DNA of 62,054 bases from Nitrospirota bacterium (GTDB lineage: Bacteria > Nitrospirota > Thermodesulfovibrionia > UBA6902): NCBI GenBank assembly GCA_016213935.1, contig JACQZG010000030.1:1-62054 (forward strand), written 5' to 3'. The notes below the pieces were generated by a model that was not told the origin of the DNA, did no database searches, and saw only the letters and a program-made list of their open reading frames with translations. The position numbers and the translations under genes were made by a program. Numbering within the stretch: the stretch's first letter is position 1; each line of letters opens with the position of its first letter. Shown here piece by piece: positions 53,213 through 61,609 of the stretch.

Positions 53213-55693
53213 TCATTCGTCAATAAATGTGCATGGATTATTACTTGTCATATGTATCTGGCAGTCAAGGTCACTGTCAAATTGATGCAAATATGGGTAA
53301 TCAACAGTACATCTAATAGCACTAACACAACTGGTACTGAGTACGGATATGGTATCAGTAGTGCCGACATTGACGTTGCTCCCCGTGCTCCATGACTGAC
53401 ATGCTCCGGCATTCTTAAAGTAGTTCTTGTTGGCGCCTGTTGAGTTTCTGACATTCACGCCCCCGGCATAACAGAAGCAATTCTGGTCTAACGCGTCAGT
53501 CAAACCGTCACAGTCATTATCAATACTGTCTGTGCATGTCGCCTCAGGTGTCTGTGTGGGCGAACCTGGGGCGCATGCGGTCTCAACTCCGCCTACACAG
53601 GAACTCGGCGTATTGTTTTCCTGGCAGATGCCTACTCCGCAGTTGCTATTAACGACATAGTCCTCATCCGTATTCCCGTCACAGTCATTGTCTATGCCGT
53701 TGCATATGGCCTCTGCCGCTCCGGGGTGGACGGCGGTATCGCTGTCATTGCAGTCAGCAGGTGTTGTGTAGCCGTCACCGTCATTATCAATAATGCCGGC
53801 CGGGCAGGTTCTGTCCACAAGAGTTGAGAAATATGGAGGGCCATAATCTGTATAGGTTACACAGCAGTCTGCATTCAGGTCAGCAATAATAGCATCGTTG
53901 TATGTAGCCTGGTCAACGAGGGTGCCACAGCTGCTACGCTGCAGGTATTTATATATCACCTCAGTCGCATCAAGTGTAGTAGAGGGAAATGTTGTGATTT
54001 CACTGCCGTTACTCATGTTAGCCAAGCTGACATCTGCAACATCGGTTATGCACAGCTGTCCGGTTATCATGAAAGATCTCCTTGAACCGGTCTCATTCCA
54101 CACCCTGTATTTAGAGCAGACATGCATCCAACCCCCAGGTGGCGGGCTATCATCAGGACATACCATATCTGAAGCAAGAGATGAATCAAATGATAGGCAA
54201 CAGTCGTTGTTCGTATCGTTTAGTATTGCATGGTTGTAGGACAGGCTTCCTGTTGAACCGCCGCAGGTTGAATTTCCGGTTATGTGCTGCTCCAGAACAT
54301 CTAACGGCCGGATAGTCTTTATTATTGATGTTATCTCAGAATTCAGCGGGATGGCGGTGCATATGCCAGTTACAGGGTCGACATTCTGATCGTAGCCCTG
54401 TCTGACCTGATAATCTGCCTGAACACCGGGCTTGTGATTCCAGACCCTGTATTCCGAGCAAGTGTCAATATGTGAAATAATTCTGTGTCCCCGATCATCA
54501 GGGCAGGATATGTCTGTCTGGTCAAAGTTTATGCAGCAGTCACCATTATTATCAGCGAAAACAGCCTGAATATAGCTTAATCCTGCTTCAAGGGTTACGC
54601 ATGTCCCTGAGTCACTATATTGGTCCAATGTCCCTGTGTTCCCGAACCCATTTAATGCTGTTGTTATCTCACTTGCATCAGCGACATTGTCAACACACGC
54701 ACCATTAAGATAGAAATCCTTTGTTACTCCGAGATTATTCCATACACTGTACTTATCACAAGCTTCTATTCCCCAACTATAAATATTCAAGTCAAAAGCC
54801 TTCACAGAAATATTGGAATCATTGTCTCTTGCATAAACGGTTATCCCGGAAGAACCGGCAATCAAAGGTTCACCAAGTATCTCAAGGCTTGTGCATCTCC
54901 GCCATGTGCCTTCAGTAAAGTTACAGGTTACAGAACGAGTAAGTTGTCCGTTACAATTATAGGTCAGACCTGCAGGAAGAGCTGATGTTGAACACCACTC
55001 AAGATCAGGCTGAACATCTAAATCAACACCGTCAGAAAATGGCACTCCGCCCTCTGAATCTATTTTAGAAGTATAAGTTGCTCCCAAAAATCCATCTGCA
55101 AGTTCATTCGTTGATATCTTCAGCGGTAAGCCGACACAGCCTGTCTTATCCCTCATGTCCGGCAGGATATCCCACTTCAAAATATCATCGTATGATTCAG
55201 GCCGGTTTAGGCCAAGAAGATAATCATCAATTTCTGGAAGGCCTTGCGTATATGTTTTTATGGGATTTCCGGCAATATCAGTCTGTAAGTTTGCGTTGGG
55301 ACCTACACTTACTATCAGAAATGTCACGTTATTGGTTATTGTTGAAGCAGCACAGACTGCATCTTCACATTCTCTGATGCGCATATCTGTCGTGCCCCTG
55401 TTGCATACATGGTCAAGGGATGTGATGTTTGTATCAGGAACGTATATTAATTCATTTCCCCATGCATCTGATGAATTGCCGACAATATCATTGAATTCAC
55501 TAACGGTTGGAATGCGGCCGTTTGTCCTTGCAAAGGCTATTATGTCATCTGCCGCTGAATTTAATGCCTCCATACTATTCCCATTGGCATTGGATTGGCC
55601 GCCTCCGCTGTCGCCCCCGCAACCGACGGAAGTTATAAAGAAGAATAATAAAAGAAGGGATAAAGCTGTAAACCTGATCGGCCTGGTATTCAT
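53213..55693 (-). CDS. Cys-rich repeat lipoprotein with MopE-like metal motifs
   Basis: An 826-aa protein. The lipoprotein signal is LSLLLLFFFITSVGCGGDSG. Residues about 40-90 resemble a pseudopilin body (SAADDIIAFARTNGRIPT; DAWGNELIYVPD). Three Cys-rich repeats of about 95 residues follow (starting CDKYSVWNN, CSEYRVWNH, CSKYRVWNE; each ending DxNxDCCxxF/Y), and a diverged fourth is at the C-terminus. Between them lies a MopE-like region with DNDGDGYTTPADCNDSD and AICNGIDNDCDGNTDE. It is a surface protein with probable Ca/Cu binding. It lies between copies A and B of the neighbour gene's 3' end. Confidence 0.7.
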   Translation of the reverse strand: MNTRPIRFTALSLLLLFFFITSVGCGGDSGGGQSNANGNSMEALNSAADDIIAFARTNGRIPTVSEFNDIVGNSSDAWGNELIYVPDTNITSLDHVCNRGTTDMRIRECEDAVCAASTITNNVTFLIVSVGPNANLQTDIAGNPIKTYTQGLPEIDDYLLGLNRPESYDDILKWDILPDMRDKTGCVGLPLKISTNELADGFLGATYTSKIDSEGGVPFSDGVDLDVQPDLEWCSTSALPAGLTYNCNGQLTRSVTCNFTEGTWRRCTSLEILGEPLIAGSSGITVYARDNDSNISVKAFDLNIYSWGIEACDKYSVWNNLGVTKDFYLNGACVDNVADASEITTALNGFGNTGTLDQYSDSGTCVTLEAGLSYIQAVFADNNGDCCINFDQTDISCPDDRGHRIISHIDTCSEYRVWNHKPGVQADYQVRQGYDQNVDPVTGICTAIPLNSEITSIIKTIRPLDVLEQHITGNSTCGGSTGSLSYNHAILNDTNNDCCLSFDSSLASDMVCPDDSPPPGGWMHVCSKYRVWNETGSRRSFMITGQLCITDVADVSLANMSNGSEITTFPSTTLDATEVIYKYLQRSSCGTLVDQATYNDAIIADLNADCCVTYTDYGPPYFSTLVDRTCPAGIIDNDGDGYTTPADCNDSDTAVHPGAAEAICNGIDNDCDGNTDEDYVVNSNCGVGICQENNTPSSCVGGVETACAPGSPTQTPEATCTDSIDNDCDGLTDALDQNCFCYAGGVNVRNSTGANKNYFKNAGACQSWSTGSNVNVGTTDTISVLSTSCVSAIRCTVDYPYLHQFDSDLDCQIHMTSNNPCTFIDE

Positions 55694-55776
55694 TTGATAA
55701 TAATTGAATAGCTATCAGTTTCTGAATACTAATACAAAAAAATATATATTTCAAGCAAAAAATATTATCGCATTTG

Positions 55777-55796
55777 AGCCCTGATAGTTAAGGGCT
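55777..55796. other. Hairpin at the left edge of 3'-end copy B
   Basis: AGCCCT-N8-AGGGCT; its right arm is the first six bases of copy B. It marks the junction between the lipoprotein upstream region and the repeated gene end. Confidence 0.4.
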
Positions 55797-55946
55797 GAGG
55801 AGTGGAAGAAGCTCGCCACCCTCGGGGCAAAGCTGATAGTCATGGTTCCGAAGACTTCAAAGGCAAAGGTTGTCGAGCTTTTATGGAAAGTCGGCCTGGC
55901 TGACAAAGCGGCAGTCGGGAGTTATGAGTTTAATGTAAGTATGCCG
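55791..55946 (+). pseudogene. 3'-end fragment, copy B of the 120-aa gene
   Basis: 156 bp matching 52995-53150 at about 94%. The reading frame (MVPKTSKAKVVELLWKVGLA, AAVGSYEFNVSMP) is open, but the stop is lost and it runs on into the vapC region. The 5' half of the gene is absent. Differences are partly silent, so the copy probably derives from a diverged homologue rather than a recent duplication. Confidence 0.8.
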
Positions 55947-55964
55947 GGAGGGGGAGAAGAAAGA

Positions 55965-56339
55965 TTATTTCTTGGGGAAATATTTCACATTGCTTATCTT
56001 TTTAAAATCCGCGTCCTGAGTCCAGATAATCGCCTTGAATGCCTGCGCCGTTGCGAGGATGATACTGTCCGCCATCGGAAGATTATATTCCAGATTCAGC
56101 TTTGAAGCGGCGATTGCCAACGGCGTGTTCAGATCCACAACCGTTCCTTTTTGCATGGCAACAACCGCCTGCAGCGCCTCATTCTCGCCGGACTCACGGA
56201 GGATGACCTTGAATACCTCATAAATCGTTACCGTTGGAACAACGAGCAAAGCCGAATTACTCAGCGGGGACAGGAAATGCTTGGCATTAGGCTCGTCCGC
56301 GAAGTATGCAAGCCAGCCGGAAGAATCTACGATATTCAT
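55965..56339 (-). CDS. vapC: VapC-type PIN-domain toxin
   Basis: A 124-aa PIN protein: MNIVDSSGWLAYFADEPNAK (D5), IYEVFKVILRE (Glu), LPMADSIILATAQAF (Asp) and IWTQDADFKKI (Asp). All acidic-site residues are present. It overlaps the antitoxin by 4 bp (ATGA). The module lies between 3'-end copies B and C. Confidence 0.88.
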   Translation of the reverse strand: MNIVDSSGWLAYFADEPNAKHFLSPLSNSALLVVPTVTIYEVFKVILRESGENEALQAVVAMQKGTVVDLNTPLAIAASKLNLEYNLPMADSIILATAQAFKAIIWTQDADFKKISNVKYFPKK

Positions 56340-56542
56340 ACTCTGTCCTTCTCCCGTTTGAATTCAGTGTTGATGCCCTTGAGGAATCCGCGGAGTTCTT
56401 TGATATTGCGTTCAGGAATAAGTTCAATGCGTCCGGCATATTCGACAACCTGCATTTTCTGGCCCGGACGAAGATTTAATGCCTTCCTGACGGTTTTTGG
56501 TATAACGACCTGATATTTTGGTGATACGGTTACTGATTGCAT
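56336..56542 (-). CDS. vapB: AbrB/SpoVT-type antitoxin (VapB)
   Basis: A 68-aa protein with the swapped-hairpin AbrB fold: MQSVTVSPKYQVVIPKTVRK and ALNLRPGQKMQVVEYAGRIE, then a toxin-binding tail with KELRGFLKGINTEF. GGAGGTATTG precedes the ATG. It is a different antitoxin class from the RHH-type VapB at 14270. Confidence 0.87.
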   Translation of the reverse strand: MQSVTVSPKYQVVIPKTVRKALNLRPGQKMQVVEYAGRIELIPERNIKELRGFLKGINTEFKREKDRV

Positions 56543-56553
56543 GTCAATACCTC

Positions 56554-56602
56554 CATCGATATGTTTGGTATTACGATATCATCATCGATATGATTTTGTC
56601 AA
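56554..56602 (-). promoter_or_regulatory. vapBC promoter with repeated operator boxes
   Basis: On the minus strand, TTGACA (56597-56602) and TATCGT (56573-56578) are separated by 18 bp. CATCGATATG occurs at 56554-56563 and 56583-56592, 29 bp apart (about three helical turns), each containing ATCGAT. These are likely antitoxin binding sites. Confidence 0.55.
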
Positions 56603-56612
56603 AACGCAGAAG

Positions 56613-56651
56613 GCGGTCGTGAGTTATGAGTTCAATGTAAGCATGCAGTGA
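56613..56651 (+). pseudogene. 3'-end fragment, copy C of the 120-aa gene
   Basis: A 39-bp remnant reading AVVSYEFNVSMQ-stop, aligned with AVGTYEFNVSMP-stop of the intact gene (ttatgagttcaatgt is shared exactly). It lies between the vapBC promoter and the end of the GNAT gene. Confidence 0.6.
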
Positions 56652-56664
56652 GGGGAGAGAGAAA

Positions 56665-57438
56665 TCAGTGGTCACTTGGAACCAAAAGTTTTGGTTGATT
56701 CGCATGACCAAGCGGTTCATAGAGTTTTGCCAGATTTCCCCATCGTTTGTGTCGAAGTCGATCGGGCCAGGGATAGAGCGGCAGAGTGTAGACAGAACCA
56801 AAATCACTGTGAGGACAAAGAAAATGCATGCCAAACCCTTCACAGATACGTCGCCCGTCCTTTGTGAAAGCGTTAGCGCAAATTTCCCTGAACAGGACCC
56901 CCCTCTCAGCAAGAGATTCGAGACGGGTGAAGAATGCGTCAATCAATAAAGCACCGGCACCCCGATGGTCAGGGAGAACGCCCAACAGAGTGAAGTAGAG
57001 ATTGTATATGCCTGGCACGTCAATAGGCTCAACAATGTCTAAGGTTATTTCACTGTCGAGGAGATAGCCTGCTTTGGCCCTAAGAAACTGTGCATCCCGC
57101 AATGCGGCAAAATGCCAATAGCCGACTACATGTTTTGGCCCAAGAGAAAGGAGTGTCCATGTCTCTGGGTGTTCGGTAAAGACAGGTCCCCACTGGTCAA
57201 CTGTCCCCTCTCGTTCATCTGTCAGCGCATCTCCAATGACTTTCCGGTCTAAAGCTATGAGTTGTTTTAAAAGCTTTGTTCCATCCCAGCCCCAGCCCAT
57301 GACTTCCTCATGATTGACAAGGGCAAACTTCGCTCGACTTCTGCGCCGTGAAGCATAGGCTTGAAGAGAGAGCTCTGTAAGTTTAGTAGCAAAGGCACCG
57401 AGAACACTACCAATCAAAACGAGAATAATTTCAGTCAT
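56665..57438 (-). CDS. GNAT-like protein with N-terminal membrane helix
   Basis: A 257-aa protein. The N-terminal helix MTEIILVLIGSVLGAFATKL is followed by a basic stretch. The acetyl-CoA motif region is YFTLLGVLPDHRGAGALLID (compare R/Q-x-x-G-x-G/A), and the fold continues to KDGRRICEGFGMHFL. The substrate is unknown. It stands next to 3'-end copy C on the opposite strand. Confidence 0.6.
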   Translation of the reverse strand: MTEIILVLIGSVLGAFATKLTELSLQAYASRRRSRAKFALVNHEEVMGWGWDGTKLLKQLIALDRKVIGDALTDEREGTVDQWGPVFTEHPETWTLLSLGPKHVVGYWHFAALRDAQFLRAKAGYLLDSEITLDIVEPIDVPGIYNLYFTLLGVLPDHRGAGALLIDAFFTRLESLAERGVLFREICANAFTKDGRRICEGFGMHFLCPHSDFGSVYTLPLYPWPDRLRHKRWGNLAKLYEPLGHANQPKLLVPSDH

Positions 57439-57537
57439 TTCCTTGCAGTTGTGAGTGTAATGTTTAAATTCAGCTGCCGCAGGGAGTTGGTGAATTTCTT
57501 AATGAGATTGATGACCCTATTTATCGGCATCGTCGTT

Positions 57538-58341
57538 TTATTTGTTAATGTTTGATTTTCTCAGCGTTTCCAACGCAACCGCGTGCACTTCCTCATTCGC
57601 GGAGGCGAGAACCGGGGTTGCCCTCTCAACGCCTATCTTTATCTTCTCTATCTCATCTCCGTTCAGGTCAGAGACTATCCCGCCGGCTTCGTTCACAAGG
57701 AGACAGCCTGCCGCCATGTCAAAACTTCTTGTGGGGTAGGGGATAATGACTGTGCTCAATGCGCCTGCTGATAGGAGGGCAAGGTCGAGCGCCGTGGAGC
57801 CTAAACACCTTGTCCTGTTGTACAAAGAAAGCAGGGGCGTTATCTTTGGTATATCTATCCTCGGCGTCTGAGCCTCGTATGCGATGACCTTGAGGAGATT
57901 CTCATTCTGCGCTGATATTTGCTCTCCATTAAGGAAAGCGCCTTCGCACCTAACCGCCCAGTATTCATCTCCGTTTATCAGGTTTAGCACATAGCCGAGA
58001 TAGGCATCGCCGAGATTGTCGCCGTTAAGCAGGGCGAGAGATGTTGAGAATAGAGGCATTCCGCTCACCGCGTTTCTGCTTCCGTCGATCGGGTCTATGA
58101 GAAGCCTGTGCCCGCCCCCGTTAATCTCTTTTATGCCGCACTCTTCAGATATTATCGTGAGCGGCATGCCGAGCCTCTCCGCCTCTCCGATGATTATCTC
58201 CTCAGCCTTCTTGTCGACAGGGTAGGTCTTGTCTCCTCCCGCTCCCCGGCCGAGCGCTTCTCCCTTGCGCAGTTCTTTCAGTTGGGCAGGGATTTCTGCC
58301 ATGAGCCTTCTGCCGATCTTTCTTATGTCGTTAATATTCAT
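57538..58341 (-). CDS. Inositol-monophosphatase family protein
   Basis: A 267-aa Mg/Li-type phosphatase. The metal motifs are ISEECGIKEI (Glu), LLIDPIDGSRNAVSGMPLFS and SFDMAAGCLLVNEAGG. IMPase, fructose-1,6-bisphosphatase or PAP phosphatase activity is possible; archaeal-type IMPase/FBPase proteins look similar. The neighbours give no pathway clue. Confidence 0.85.
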   Translation of the reverse strand: MNINDIRKIGRRLMAEIPAQLKELRKGEALGRGAGGDKTYPVDKKAEEIIIGEAERLGMPLTIISEECGIKEINGGGHRLLIDPIDGSRNAVSGMPLFSTSLALLNGDNLGDAYLGYVLNLINGDEYWAVRCEGAFLNGEQISAQNENLLKVIAYEAQTPRIDIPKITPLLSLYNRTRCLGSTALDLALLSAGALSTVIIPYPTRSFDMAAGCLLVNEAGGIVSDLNGDEIEKIKIGVERATPVLASANEEVHAVALETLRKSNINK

Positions 58342-58373
58342 GCTTATCAGAATACGAGATGCGGGGCAGATTT

Positions 58374-59537
58374 TTAAATCTTTTTCCTCTCAAGTTCTTT
58401 TATAAACTCATTAACAGGCAATGCTTCTATACCATCCTCTGTTTGAAAAGAACGCTCACCTAAGAAAACAACTATCCGGCGCGTTATGCCCTTAAGTTCT
58501 GCAACAGCCTTCAGCCCCGCAAAATCACGATTGCTCAGGATCTCTTTTGCCTTGACCTCAACAGCGTTGAATTCTGCTCCGCGCTGAATCAGAAAATCTA
58601 CTTCATTCCCGCTTTGAGCAGGAGACCAGTAATATATTGCATCGTATGGAAGCCCAAGTGCGCTGTTTGAATCCCCATATGCCCTGAGCGTGTTTGCAAC
58701 CCAGCCCTCAAATAAAGCCCCCTGCTCGGCTTCTCCCGGCGGATGAAACTCATGCCGAACCGCCCTGACAATGCCGGCGTCTGTCCAGTAAAGCTTTGGG
58801 TGCTTGCGTTCTTTTACGCGCAGTCTGCCCTCATATGCGGGCAACAGCCATGCAAGATAAGTATCTTCCAGAATATTTATATACCCTGCAACAGTTGTGC
58901 GGGCAACACCGGCGTCTCTCGCGAGCCCTGAAATGCTCAGAACCTGACCGTGAAAAAGAGATGCAACAGGCAGGAAACGCGCAAAACCCGGAAGGTTCCG
59001 CACCAATGCCTCTGCCTGTATCTCTTCTTTTAAGAATAACTGCACATAGGCATTGAGGCTCTCCTGCTTAGACGGGGACTGCCAGATTATCGGCAGGCTT
59101 CCAAAACGCAATACTTCATTTAAATTAAAATCGTCGCAAAGTTCGGCAGGCAAAAAAGGAAACATTATGCGCTTAAGCGCTCTTCCGGCAAGCAAGTTTG
59201 TGCCTGACTGTTTGAGCTTCTTAGCGCTTGACCCCAAAAGCACAAAGCGTAAATTATGCTCCTCTATAAAACGGTGGACTTCGTTTAACAGTGACGGCAG
59301 ACGCTGCACTTCATCTACAACCACTGTATGCCCCTGCTGAACTCTGAGCAGTTCGCGTCCAAATAATCGGGCATCCCGCAGGTAACTTTGATAAAGCCCT
59401 TCGTCCAGAAGGTCAAAACGCACAGCACCCGGAAATGCTTGTCTGACCCATGTGCTTTTACCAACTCCCCTTAGACCAAAGAGAAAGAAACTCTGTTTAG
59501 GAGGCTGTAACAGCCTTTGATATAGATTGGATGACAT
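58374..59537 (-). CDS. AAA_14/DUF4143 ATPase
   Basis: A 387-aa protein: P-loop FLFGLRGVGKSTWVRQ, Walker B TVVVDEVQRLPSLLNEVH, a winged-helix middle (ISGLARDAGVARTTVAGYIN) and a C-terminal DUF4143 part with SGNEVDFLIQRGAEFNAVEV (a PD-(D/E)XK-like nuclease fold). Such ATPases are common in accessory regions, and their role is poorly known; defence or TA-like roles have been proposed. The ATG has no Shine-Dalgarno. Confidence 0.85.
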   Translation of the reverse strand: MSSNLYQRLLQPPKQSFFLFGLRGVGKSTWVRQAFPGAVRFDLLDEGLYQSYLRDARLFGRELLRVQQGHTVVVDEVQRLPSLLNEVHRFIEEHNLRFVLLGSSAKKLKQSGTNLLAGRALKRIMFPFLPAELCDDFNLNEVLRFGSLPIIWQSPSKQESLNAYVQLFLKEEIQAEALVRNLPGFARFLPVASLFHGQVLSISGLARDAGVARTTVAGYINILEDTYLAWLLPAYEGRLRVKERKHPKLYWTDAGIVRAVRHEFHPPGEAEQGALFEGWVANTLRAYGDSNSALGLPYDAIYYWSPAQSGNEVDFLIQRGAEFNAVEVKAKEILSNRDFAGLKAVAELKGITRRIVVFLGERSFQTEDGIEALPVNEFIKELERKKI

Positions 59538-59547
59538 ATTAATGTCA

Positions 59548-59576
59548 TTTTTACCATATATTTAACTACATGTCAA
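59548..59576 (-). promoter_or_regulatory. Promoter for the DUF4143 ATPase gene
   Basis: On the minus strand: TTGACA (59571-59576), a 17-bp spacer and TAAAAA (59548-59553). The -10 ends 10 nt before the ATG at 59537, so transcription should start about 4 nt before the ATG. Confidence 0.55.
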
Positions 59577-59619
59577 CATATTACATCTATCATTGCATCT
59601 ATCAGCTATTTTACTTGCC

Positions 59620-60693
59620 CTATTTGAGGTACTCATTTACCCTGTCAGGATTGAAACTTTTTGCCTTTAATACATTATGCATGAAGTTGAATATCTTCCG
59701 CCTGTTGCTCTTTGCCACCTTCGGGTAAAAGACAGGATTAGCGACCACAGCGCCCCTGAAGGCATAGAACGGCGCAGTTACTTTAAGAAGCTCTTTGTCC
59801 CCCGTCTTTTTAATGTATTCTTTATAAAATAATTTCAGCGCTTCAAGGTAAGGCCCGCGGACATCTCCGTAGTGATTTATCGAGAAGAAGATGTAATTTA
59901 TAGTGAGCGCGGCCACGTCATCTGCCGCGTCGCCCCACGGCCCCCTGCTCCTGTCAAGGAGAATGAAATCAGACTGACTGCTGACTGCTGATTGCTGACT
60001 GCTGTTGTTTTTAAACCATATATTCCCCGGATGAAAATCGCCGTGAATCTGGCAAAGCCTTTTATGCTTCGGCTTAAGCCTCATCCGCCAGTCGACGCAC
60101 ATCTTCTCTATCTCAGCCATCTCTTTATAACTTATCGCGCCTTCAGGATATGTATCAAAAACGCCCATGAGGCACTCCCCGTGACCTATGGTGTCTCTCA
60201 CTTTTCGCCAGTATAATTGCTTTGCTCTCTTCTTCACTGGATGAATCTCTGCGAGATACGATGTCATTGCCTCTATCTTCTGAATATCAATGGGATCAAG
60301 CCTATCCTTTTTGGAAAATCCTGAAAGGTCATTGAAATAATGCTTCCCTTCAGCCCTCTCCATCAGGAGATAATATTCCCTGCCGCCACCGATAGATTTT
60401 ATTGACCCGTCTTGAAGCTCTGCAAGCACATCAACCGCCTTCACGTGCTTCGGCAGATTTTTGAATTCATCGAGGTCGAGCAGAAATACGCCAGCGCGGT
60501 CGGAAGGGTAATCATGCTCCAGCCCTTCAGGAAAGAGCCCTTTGATAACATATTGCTTGATGCCTTCAGGTCTCTTTATCTCTATCAGAAAACCCGCGCC
60601 CTGCACCCCTTCGCCGAGCTTATTGATCCTGACTTCCAGCGCATCAGGGAATTCATTTTTCAGGTAAGCCTTTATTGCCTTTTCGTTGAGCAT
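59620..60693 (-). CDS. Aminoglycoside-phosphotransferase-like kinase
   Basis: A 357-aa APH/choline-kinase-fold protein. The Brenner-type motif CQIHGDFHPGNIWFKN holds the catalytic Asp, and DFILLDRSRGPWGDAADDVA holds the metal site (LLDxxRG; usually IDW/F). Between these conserved blocks, residues NSSQQSAVSSQSD are encoded by a five-unit heptad tract (59974-60008), which replaces the usual short loop. The substrate is unknown. Confidence 0.8.
   Translation of the reverse strand: MLNEKAIKAYLKNEFPDALEVRINKLGEGVQGAGFLIEIKRPEGIKQYVIKGLFPEGLEHDYPSDRAGVFLLDLDEFKNLPKHVKAVDVLAELQDGSIKSIGGGREYYLLMERAEGKHYFNDLSGFSKKDRLDPIDIQKIEAMTSYLAEIHPVKKRAKQLYWRKVRDTIGHGECLMGVFDTYPEGAISYKEMAEIEKMCVDWRMRLKPKHKRLCQIHGDFHPGNIWFKNNSSQQSAVSSQSDFILLDRSRGPWGDAADDVAALTINYIFFSINHYGDVRGPYLEALKLFYKEYIKKTGDKELLKVTAPFYAFRGAVVANPVFYPKVAKSNRRKIFNFMHNVLKAKSFNPDRVNEYLK
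59974..60008. repeat. Heptad tract inside the APH-like coding sequence
   Basis: ctgactg, ctgactg, ctgattg, ctgactg, ctgttgt in perfect 7-bp register. It lies in the middle of a coding sequence, between two catalytic motifs, and the frame stays open. Confidence 0.85.
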
Positions 60694-60984
60694 AATTGCC
60701 TGTCTCTCAGCTCTTTAACTTTCAGATTTAAATCATAAATATTGAATCTCATATCTCATGGTGATCTCTAATTCGGCTACGGCAAGTTGTATATTCTTCC
60801 AAGAACGGCTTTATATGTCGCTCAAATTATAGCTTGTCATAAATGGTATCCTTTACGTTATATCCGCTAAAAGCAACATAACCCGTATCTTTGATTCTCC
60901 GGACAGTTCAGATTTCAGTTTTTCAGGAATTGATAAATGTCAATCTGGCAATATTTCCGCATAGTATTCATAAGCTCTAATCCT
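60694..60984. other. AT-rich spacer without a recognised gene
   Basis: About 290 bp upstream of the kinase gene. It should hold the kinase promoter on the minus strand, but no good -35/-10 pair stands out. No RNA gene or repeat was recognised. Confidence 0.4.
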
Positions 60985-61095
60985 TTACCTCCTCCATACG
61001 GTGTGTTTATATCTTATCAAATACTCGTGCCACGAGTTCAGAAGAATGTTAACTACATAATCGCAATACTGATTCCACTCCTTTTCATTCATCAT
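60985..61095 (-). CDS. Small coupled reading frame (36 aa)
   Basis: ATG-ATG at 61095 overlaps the stop of the upstream 143-aa gene (ATGATGA). The frame reads MMNEKEWNQYCDYVVNILLN, SWHEYLIRYKHTVWRR, stop TAA 60985. The composition is protein-like (Trp, Tyr, Cys). It may be a separate small gene, or the tail of the 143-aa protein displaced by a frameshift. No family was recognised. Confidence 0.4.
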   Translation of the reverse strand: MMNEKEWNQYCDYVVNILLNSWHEYLIRYKHTVWRR

Positions 61096-61523
61096 ATTTC
61101 AACCAATTTTTCATATGATAAACCTCTAATCGTTAGAGGACCCGAGGCATTATCACGTTGCTTAGTTCTCATAATTTCTTGTAGTGTATATCCATCTTCA
61201 TTTATTTCTTCTATGACATATTCTCGCCTCCATCCCTTCAGTCTGTCGCCTATCTTGAAATCTGGGTAATTTACAAATTTAAGAAAAGCATAGTTTGTCA
61301 GGTTAACATAAACACTACAAAACAATATCGGCATCTCCCGAAACGACTCTGGTATTTGAATAATGACATTCTGTTTATTTTCTATCGCTCTTAAAGTAAT
61401 TTTTGTGCACAACTCAATAAATTTAGACTCAGAATTATCAATTTGCAAGAACTTACACTCGTGATATGCCTGTACCAACTTATTGTAATATTCCTTATTT
61501 AACCTTATTAAATCGGTATTCAT
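61092..61523 (-). CDS. Hypothetical protein (143 aa)
   Basis: A 143-aa soluble protein: MNTDLIRLNKEYYNKLVQAY, NVIIQIPESFREMPILFCSV, YPDFKIGDRLKGWRREYVIE. The central part looks like a small beta-barrel with a basic surface. No family was recognised. It is more AT-rich than the core genes, and it could be the N-terminal part of a longer protein cut short, because a coupled frame follows directly. Confidence 0.5.
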   Translation of the reverse strand: MNTDLIRLNKEYYNKLVQAYHECKFLQIDNSESKFIELCTKITLRAIENKQNVIIQIPESFREMPILFCSVYVNLTNYAFLKFVNYPDFKIGDRLKGWRREYVIEEINEDGYTLQEIMRTKQRDNASGPLTIRGLSYEKLVEI

Positions 61524-61609
61524 GACTTCAGAACCTAAGAGTACCTTTTTAGCGGCGTCTCAAGTCGTAAATGAACTATTCTATTACCATAATCTTATTA
61601 TCTCGATGT

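Noticed and set aside
57445..57480. A possible fourth copy (D) of the YEFNVSMP gene end, reading AVVSVMFKFSC, upstream of the GNAT gene.
   Set aside because: Only about 55% base identity over 36 bp, and the key YEF core is not matched. The position is suggestive, but chance similarity is likely.
58374..59537. DUF4143 ATPase as part of a defence system.
   Set aside because: No nuclease, helicase or methyltransferase partner lies beside it. Its neighbours are IMPase and an APH-like kinase.
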